Source of the DNA: Erythrobacter sp. UBA1916
GTDB lineage: Bacteria > Pseudomonadota > Alphaproteobacteria > Sphingomonadales > Sphingomonadaceae
Length of the DNA: 64,000 bases
Reading direction: 5' to 3'
Assembly (NCBI GenBank): GCA_002337385.1
Contig: DDFY01000008.1
Span: 1 to 64,000, forward strand
Made by a program: the position numbers and the translations under genes. The notes under the pieces are model-generated. The model did not search any database. It was not told the DNA's origin and worked only from the letters and a program-made list of their open reading frames with translations. This document shows, piece by piece, positions 61,067-64,000 of the stretch; position 1 is the stretch's first letter, and every line of letters starts with the position of its first letter.

Positions 61067-62257
61067 TCAGTCGGCCTGCGGTGCGACCGGGCGCACCTGC
61101 TCGCCCGGATTGAGGAAGCCGCCGGCGCGCAGCACCACGCGCTCCGACCCGTCGAGACCGCTCGTGATCGCGATGCCATCGTCCGAGATCATGCCGAGCT
61201 GCACATCGCGCCGCTGCACGGTGTTGTCGGCATCGACGACGTAGACATAGCTGCCCTTGTCGTCGGACAGGATCGCACTTTCCGGCAGACGCGGCGCGTC
61301 AATCGTGCCGCTGGCCAGCTCGATCATGGCGAAGCCGCCGGGCCGCAGCGCTTCGTCATAGCTCATTGCGCAGCGCACCGTGCCCTGACGCGTATCGCGA
61401 TTGATCACAGGAGACTTCTGCCACACCTGGCAGGTCAGCGTCTTGTCGCTGCCCACCGGCGTCACCATGCCGGTCGCGCCGATCGGGATCTGGGCCAGCT
61501 CACCTTCGCCAACCTGCGCCAGCACTTCCATCTGGCCACCACGGGCGAGGCTGAACAACACGCCCGACCCGGGGCTAACAACCTGCCCGGGCTCGACATT
61601 GCGTTCGAGCACAAGCCCCGCTGCCGGGGCAACGATGTTCAGCTGGGCGTTGCGCGCCTGCCGTTCGCCAAGCTGCGCGCGCGCCACGCGCACACGGGCC
61701 ACCGCCGCGTCACGGGTGGCGGTCAGGCGGTCGATATCGGCCTGGCTGATAAAGCCGCGCTCAACCAGTTGCAGTGCGCGATCGAGATTGGCCTGTGCCA
61801 GGTCGGCATCGGCCTGGGCGACCGCGACCTGGGCCGACTGGCTGGCGGTCTGCTGCGTCTGCACCGAACGGTCGATCACGGCCAGCACCTGTCCGGCACT
61901 CACCCAATCGCCCGGTTCCACCCGTACGGACTGGACCCGGCCGCCTTCGCCCACCACGCCGACGGGCATTTCCCGCCGTGCCGCAAGTGTGCCGGTGGCA
62001 TTGATCTGGCCCTCGATGGTGGTGCTGCCCGGAGCCATCACGGTCACGGTGGGCAGCTCGCCGGTACGGTCTTCGGTGAAAGGCTCTGTTTCCTCGCCGC
62101 CGGTCAGCAGCACGGCAGCCAGCACCAGCGCGGCCACCACAGCCAGGATAACCCACAACCGCTTGCGCGACGGCGAACCCTCGGCGCTCTCGCTCCGATC
62201 ATGGTCCAGCGCGTCTTCGTCAGCGGAAGACAGGTCCATCTTGGTCTCGTAATTCAT
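61067..62257 (-). CDS. RND efflux periplasmic adaptor (HlyD/MFP family)
   Basis: 396 residues. A charged cytoplasmic N-terminus (about 35 residues) precedes one membrane helix (RLWVILAVVAALVLAAVLLT); it is not a lipoprotein. The lipoyl halves (VGVVGEGGRVQSVRVEPGDW and NAQLNIVAPAAGLVLERNVE) flank an alpha-hairpin (about residues 130-190). A beta-barrel and membrane-proximal domain follow. It bridges the RND permease to an outer-membrane channel not found here. The permease gene begins 10 nt after its stop. Confidence 0.9.
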   Translation of the reverse strand: MNYETKMDLSSADEDALDHDRSESAEGSPSRKRLWVILAVVAALVLAAVLLTGGEETEPFTEDRTGELPTVTVMAPGSTTIEGQINATGTLAARREMPVGVVGEGGRVQSVRVEPGDWVSAGQVLAVIDRSVQTQQTASQSAQVAVAQADADLAQANLDRALQLVERGFISQADIDRLTATRDAAVARVRVARAQLGERQARNAQLNIVAPAAGLVLERNVEPGQVVSPGSGVLFSLARGGQMEVLAQVGEGELAQIPIGATGMVTPVGSDKTLTCQVWQKSPVINRDTRQGTVRCAMSYDEALRPGGFAMIELASGTIDAPRLPESAILSDDKGSYVYVVDADNTVQRRDVQLGMISDDGIAITSGLDGSERVVLRAGGFLNPGEQVRPVAPQAD

Positions 62258-62309
62258 GAGTTCAACCAGCCCTCGTACGAACGGCGAAGGCCGCGACCCT
62301 GCGGTGCGC

Positions 62310-62332
62310 GGCCTGTCCAACAGGACACGGCC
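62310..62332. promoter_or_regulatory. Dyad operator candidate before the efflux operon
   Basis: GGCC-TGTCC-AACA-GGACA-C-GGCC, a 9-bp dyad with a 1-nt bulge, about 17 nt downstream of the candidate -10 and 53 nt before the adaptor ATG. Position and symmetry suit a repressor site, but no regulator gene is adjacent. Confidence 0.4.
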
Positions 62333-62349
62333 ATTCTTGCTCGCTGGCC

Positions 62350-62377
62350 CATATACCCGAGCCCCTGCGCGGCGCAA
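62350..62377 (-). promoter_or_regulatory. Candidate promoter of the RND efflux operon
   Basis: Minus strand TTGCGC (62377-62372), 16-nt spacer, TATATG (62355-62350), followed by the dyad at 62310-62332. Confidence 0.4.
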
Positions 62378-62438
62378 TCCATCGCTCTGCCAAGGGCGCC
62401 CCCAGATCGGCCAACAACATTTGCGCGATATAAGAAAA

Positions 62439-62466
62439 GGGGCGCAAACCCGTTGGTTCGCGCCCC
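62439..62466 (-). terminator. Rho-independent terminator of the GlsB/YeaQ gene
   Basis: GGGGCGC-AACC arms (62439-62450 and 62455-62466, one mismatch) with loop CGTT; on the minus strand it is followed by TTTTCTTATAT. It lies 24 nt after the gene's stop. Confidence 0.8.
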
Positions 62467-62490
62467 TTTCGGTGTCTTTGTATCAAATTG

Positions 62491-62757
62491 TCAGCGAACG
62501 CGGCCACGCTGAATGAGGTTGACGATACCCAGCAGCACGATGGCGCCGACAAGGGCAATCAGCAGACCGGTCAGCGAAAACGCCTGAACCGTTCCCTGCA
62601 CGCCGAACAGCGGCCCGGCGAGCGCATTACCGATCAGCGAGCCAACGCAGCCGACGATGACGTTCCAGATAATACCCATGGAGGCATCGCGGTTCATCAC
62701 CATTGAGGCCAGCCAGCCAGCGACACCGCCGACGATGATAGCAATAATCCAACCCAT
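62491..62757 (-). CDS. GlsB/YeaQ/YmgE-family stress response membrane protein
   Basis: 88 residues with three membrane segments. MGWIIAIIVGGVAGWLASMV, NVIVGCVGSLIGNALAG and LTGLLIALVGAIVLLGIVNL are the family blocks, with the Gly-rich motifs intact. Such small proteins are induced by stress and stationary phase in many bacteria; their exact role is not known. Strong ribosome site AGGAGGA. A degenerate EcfG-type promoter lies upstream and a clear terminator downstream, so it is a single-gene unit. Confidence 0.9.
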   Translation of the reverse strand: MGWIIAIIVGGVAGWLASMVMNRDASMGIIWNVIVGCVGSLIGNALAGPLFGVQGTVQAFSLTGLLIALVGAIVLLGIVNLIQRGRVR

Positions 62758-62787
62758 ACCGATTCCTCCTGTTGCACTATACCGAAG

Positions 62788-62813
62788 ATACTGGCGACCA
62801 CGGGCTACGTTCC
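62788..62813 (-). promoter_or_regulatory. Degenerate EcfG-like promoter of the GlsB gene
   Basis: Minus strand GGAAC (62813-62809), 17-nt spacer, GTAT (62791-62788). The -35 is exact but the -10 matches CGTT only partly. About 31 nt from the ATG. Confidence 0.3.
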
Positions 62814-62891
62814 GCAGCCGCCCAGAGTAACGACGGGCTGTGCATATTTTGCGGCAAACCGCAGAATTCGGTATGGTAATAGGAGGAGAAC

Positions 62892-62906
62892 GGCAGCTCA
62901 GCTGCC
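62892..62906 (-). terminator. Weak hairpin after sciP
   Basis: GGCAGCT-G-AGCTGCC on the minus strand, starting 8 nt after the sciP stop and followed by GTTCTCCTCCTATT. A perfect dyad but with almost no loop; a terminator role is uncertain. Confidence 0.35.
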
Positions 62907-62913
62907 TCTCGCA

Positions 62914-63213
62914 TCAATACTTTAGCTGACGCTCGTAAAGGTCGCGATAGTGCTGAATGCGGGTCACCCGCAGGCCCTGCATGCCCGAACGGTCGACTGC
63001 GCGCTGCCAGCCGGCAAATTCCTCGAGCGTCAGGTCATAGCGTTCGAGCACCTCGTCGATGGTCAGCAGGCCACCATTGACCGCAGCCACGACTTCAGCC
63101 TTGCGCCTTACCACCCACCGCTTGGTGTTGGGGGGCGGCAAGTCGTCGACGGTCAGAGGTTCGCCAAGGGGGCCGATTACCTGAGCCGGACGGATTTTCT
63201 GGTTCTCGATCAT
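62914..63213 (-). CDS. sciP: CtrA inhibitor SciP (DUF1153)
   Basis: 99 residues. In Caulobacter SciP is a small helix-turn-helix protein that binds CtrA or its sites and blocks CtrA-dependent transcription in swarmer cells. VIGPLGEPLTVDDLPPPNTK at the N-terminus and KRWVVRRKAEVVAAVNGGLL, then LERYDLTLEEFAGWQRAVDR and MQGLRVTRIQHYRD match the family throughout. Its ATG overlaps the stop of an upstream hypothetical gene by ATGA, so the two proteins are made together. Confidence 0.92.
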   Translation of the reverse strand: MIENQKIRPAQVIGPLGEPLTVDDLPPPNTKRWVVRRKAEVVAAVNGGLLTIDEVLERYDLTLEEFAGWQRAVDRSGMQGLRVTRIQHYRDLYERQLKY

Positions 63214-63545
63214 TCTTTACCTCGGGTAGCCGGTCGCCGGTCTTTGTCTCGCAGCGATGTGTTGCCAGCCGTGCATTTTCCATTGGTTGAATGATCAGGG
63301 TTAATGCGATTTTTACCTTCCGCTTCGGGTGGCTCGTGCAGATGTGCGACATGTTTCGCGATCTCGGCATCGAAGCTCGCCGCGTCGCCCGCATCACCCT
63401 CGCCGAACGCGATGCGCAGCTCACGCGCCGCGGCAAGCCGGGCGTTAAGCTCGCTCCACGAGACCGGGCGCAGGCCAGCCTGTGCTCCGCTGTCGTCAGC
63501 CTGCGCCGTGTTCTCAGGCGCAAAAGGGTTCTTGGGCTCGAACAT
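63210..63545 (-). CDS. Uncharacterised protein coupled to sciP
   Basis: 111 residues from ATG 63545 (MFEPKNPFAPENTAQADDSG). The only structured-looking part is VSWSELNARLAAARELRIAF, a short helical segment with Trp, followed by acidic stretches (FGEGDAGDAASFDAEIAKHV) and a basic C-terminus. No signal or membrane helix. The start codon lies in an inverted repeat GTCT-N6-AGAC and lacks a clear ribosome site. It overlaps sciP, so a link with the CtrA control circuit is plausible but unproven. Confidence 0.7.
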   Translation of the reverse strand: MFEPKNPFAPENTAQADDSGAQAGLRPVSWSELNARLAAARELRIAFGEGDAGDAASFDAEIAKHVAHLHEPPEAEGKNRINPDHSTNGKCTAGNTSLRDKDRRPATRGKE

Positions 63546-63591
63546 AGTCTGTTCATAGACTCACAAGCGTCAAGAAGCGGTAAAGCCCGAC

Positions 63592-63606
63592 TTAACCACT
63601 CTTACC
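63592..63606. promoter_or_regulatory. CtrA-like half-site upstream of the sciP operon
   Basis: TTAACCA at 63592-63598, followed by CTCTTACC; this is TTAA-N6-TTAC, one base short of the CtrA consensus TTAA-N7-TTAA. About 47 nt before the ATG at 63545 on the other strand, and in the control region shared with mnmA. Confidence 0.3.
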
Positions 63607-63670
63607 CGGGCCTCTCGTAGGCATTGGTGCAAGGATTGGCGCGCCGCGCGACATTCTGTATGGGCGCGTG

Positions 63671-64000
63671 ATGCCCGAAAGCCCCGTTCTTGCAGCGCCG
63701 CACGATGCGGCCAGCCTGTTCGACCTGCCCCGCCCGGCCAGCGAATGCCGGATCGTGGTCGCCATGTCCGGCGGCGTGGACAGCTCAGTAGTAGCCGCCC
63801 TTGCCGCGCAAAGCGGGGCCGAGGTGATTGGCATCACCCTGCAACTCTACGATTATGGCGCGGCCACCGGGCGCAAGGGCGCCTGCTGCGCGGGTGACGA
63901 CATTCGCGATGCGCAGACCGTCGCCGACCGGCTCGGCATCGCGCACTATGTGTTCGACCATGAGAGCGCCTTTCGCGAGGAAGTGGTCGAACAGTTCGCC
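63671..64000 (+). CDS. mnmA: tRNA 2-thiouridylase MnmA, C-terminus cut by window edge
   Basis: The first 110 residues, in frame to the last base of the window, of a family of about 370-400. MnmA thiolates U34 of tRNAs for Lys, Glu and Gln. After a short extension, the ATP-pyrophosphatase P-loop IVVAMSGGVDSSVVAALA (33-38 core) and the next block GITLQLYDYGAATGRKGACC with AGDDIRDAQTVADRLGIAHY are conserved, including the Cys-Cys pair typical of alphaproteobacterial MnmA. Start ATG 63671; GTG directly before it is an alternative. Catalytic cysteines in the C-terminal part are outside the window. Confidence 0.93.
   Translation, partial: MPESPVLAAPHDAASLFDLPRPASECRIVVAMSGGVDSSVVAALAAQSGAEVIGITLQLYDYGAATGRKGACCAGDDIRDAQTVADRLGIAHYVFDHESAFREEVVEQFA

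Overview
This 64 kb window is a gene-dense, high-GC alphaproteobacterial chromosome segment, most probably from order Sphingomonadales, family Erythrobacteraceae (an inference from gene content and protein flavour). Lineage markers are the division-site regulator MipZ, the CtrA inhibitor SciP, a class II fructose-bisphosphatase beside homoserine dehydrogenase, a PgmG-type phosphohexomutase, a DUF3035 lipoprotein, a three-gene bc1 operon and tRNA genes with encoded CCA. I see no rRNA, CRISPR array, insertion sequence, prophage or plasmid function. It reads as stable core genome with a few less usual envelope loci.

Layout. 1-5432 (minus): a coupled operon pheS-pheT-aldose epimerase-prfC (prfC cut by the window edge). 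5500-7267: AraC-type regulator and the rpmI-rplT ribosomal operon. 7409-13355 (minus): hisN, a cupin lipoprotein, prs, glpX, hom and an unknown lipoprotein, with a probably frameshifted small secreted-protein gene between glpX and hom. 13698-16853 (plus): a TonB energy-transduction locus tonB-exbB-exbD-exbD, a terminator, then a third exbD. 16869-22748 (minus): a ligase-associated Lhr-like helicase, a DUF2059-like secreted protein, pgmG, a small membrane J-protein and mipZ. 22817-28894 (plus): panC, an NTF2-like protein, then a compact module of DUF2334 deacetylase, polytopic membrane protein, DUF2141 protein, GT4 glycosyltransferase and LptF. 28991-35025 (minus): tRNA-Gly, an OmpA lipoprotein with a CPA1-type antiporter, and petABC-apt (respiratory complex III). 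35245-41645: pgeF, pepN, an epimerase-like protein, an EamA exporter, threonine aldolase and a GNAT enzyme. 41665-49607: tRNA-Thr, a 52-residue basic protein, gpmA, purE-purK-folA-ribF, ileS-lspA and a DUF3035 lipoprotein. 49619-57566: CorC/HlyC protein, an OmpA lipoprotein behind an exact EcfG-type promoter, a CysQ-like phosphatase, sucC, etfBA, a GNAT enzyme and DUF445. 57625-64000: an RND efflux pump with an unusual extra membrane insertion, a GlsB/YeaQ stress protein, sciP with its coupled partner, and the start of mnmA.

How the genes work together. Most of the window is central metabolism, translation and respiration: purine and cofactor synthesis (purEK, folA, ribF, panC, prs, apt), gluconeogenesis and glycolysis (glpX, gpmA), the TCA cycle and flavoprotein electron input (sucC, etfBA) feeding the bc1 complex (petABC), and aminoacyl-tRNA synthetases. 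A second theme is the cell envelope: TonB/ExbBD energy supply, LptF, LspA, several lipoproteins, two OmpA-type peptidoglycan anchors, an RND pump and the 24-29 kb glycosyltransferase/deacetylase module. A third is the cell cycle (mipZ, sciP) and stress (EcfG-type promoter, GlsB). The best candidates for something undescribed are the 24-29 kb envelope module, the three-ExbD TonB locus and the RND permease with additional membrane helices. None can be called a new system from sequence alone.
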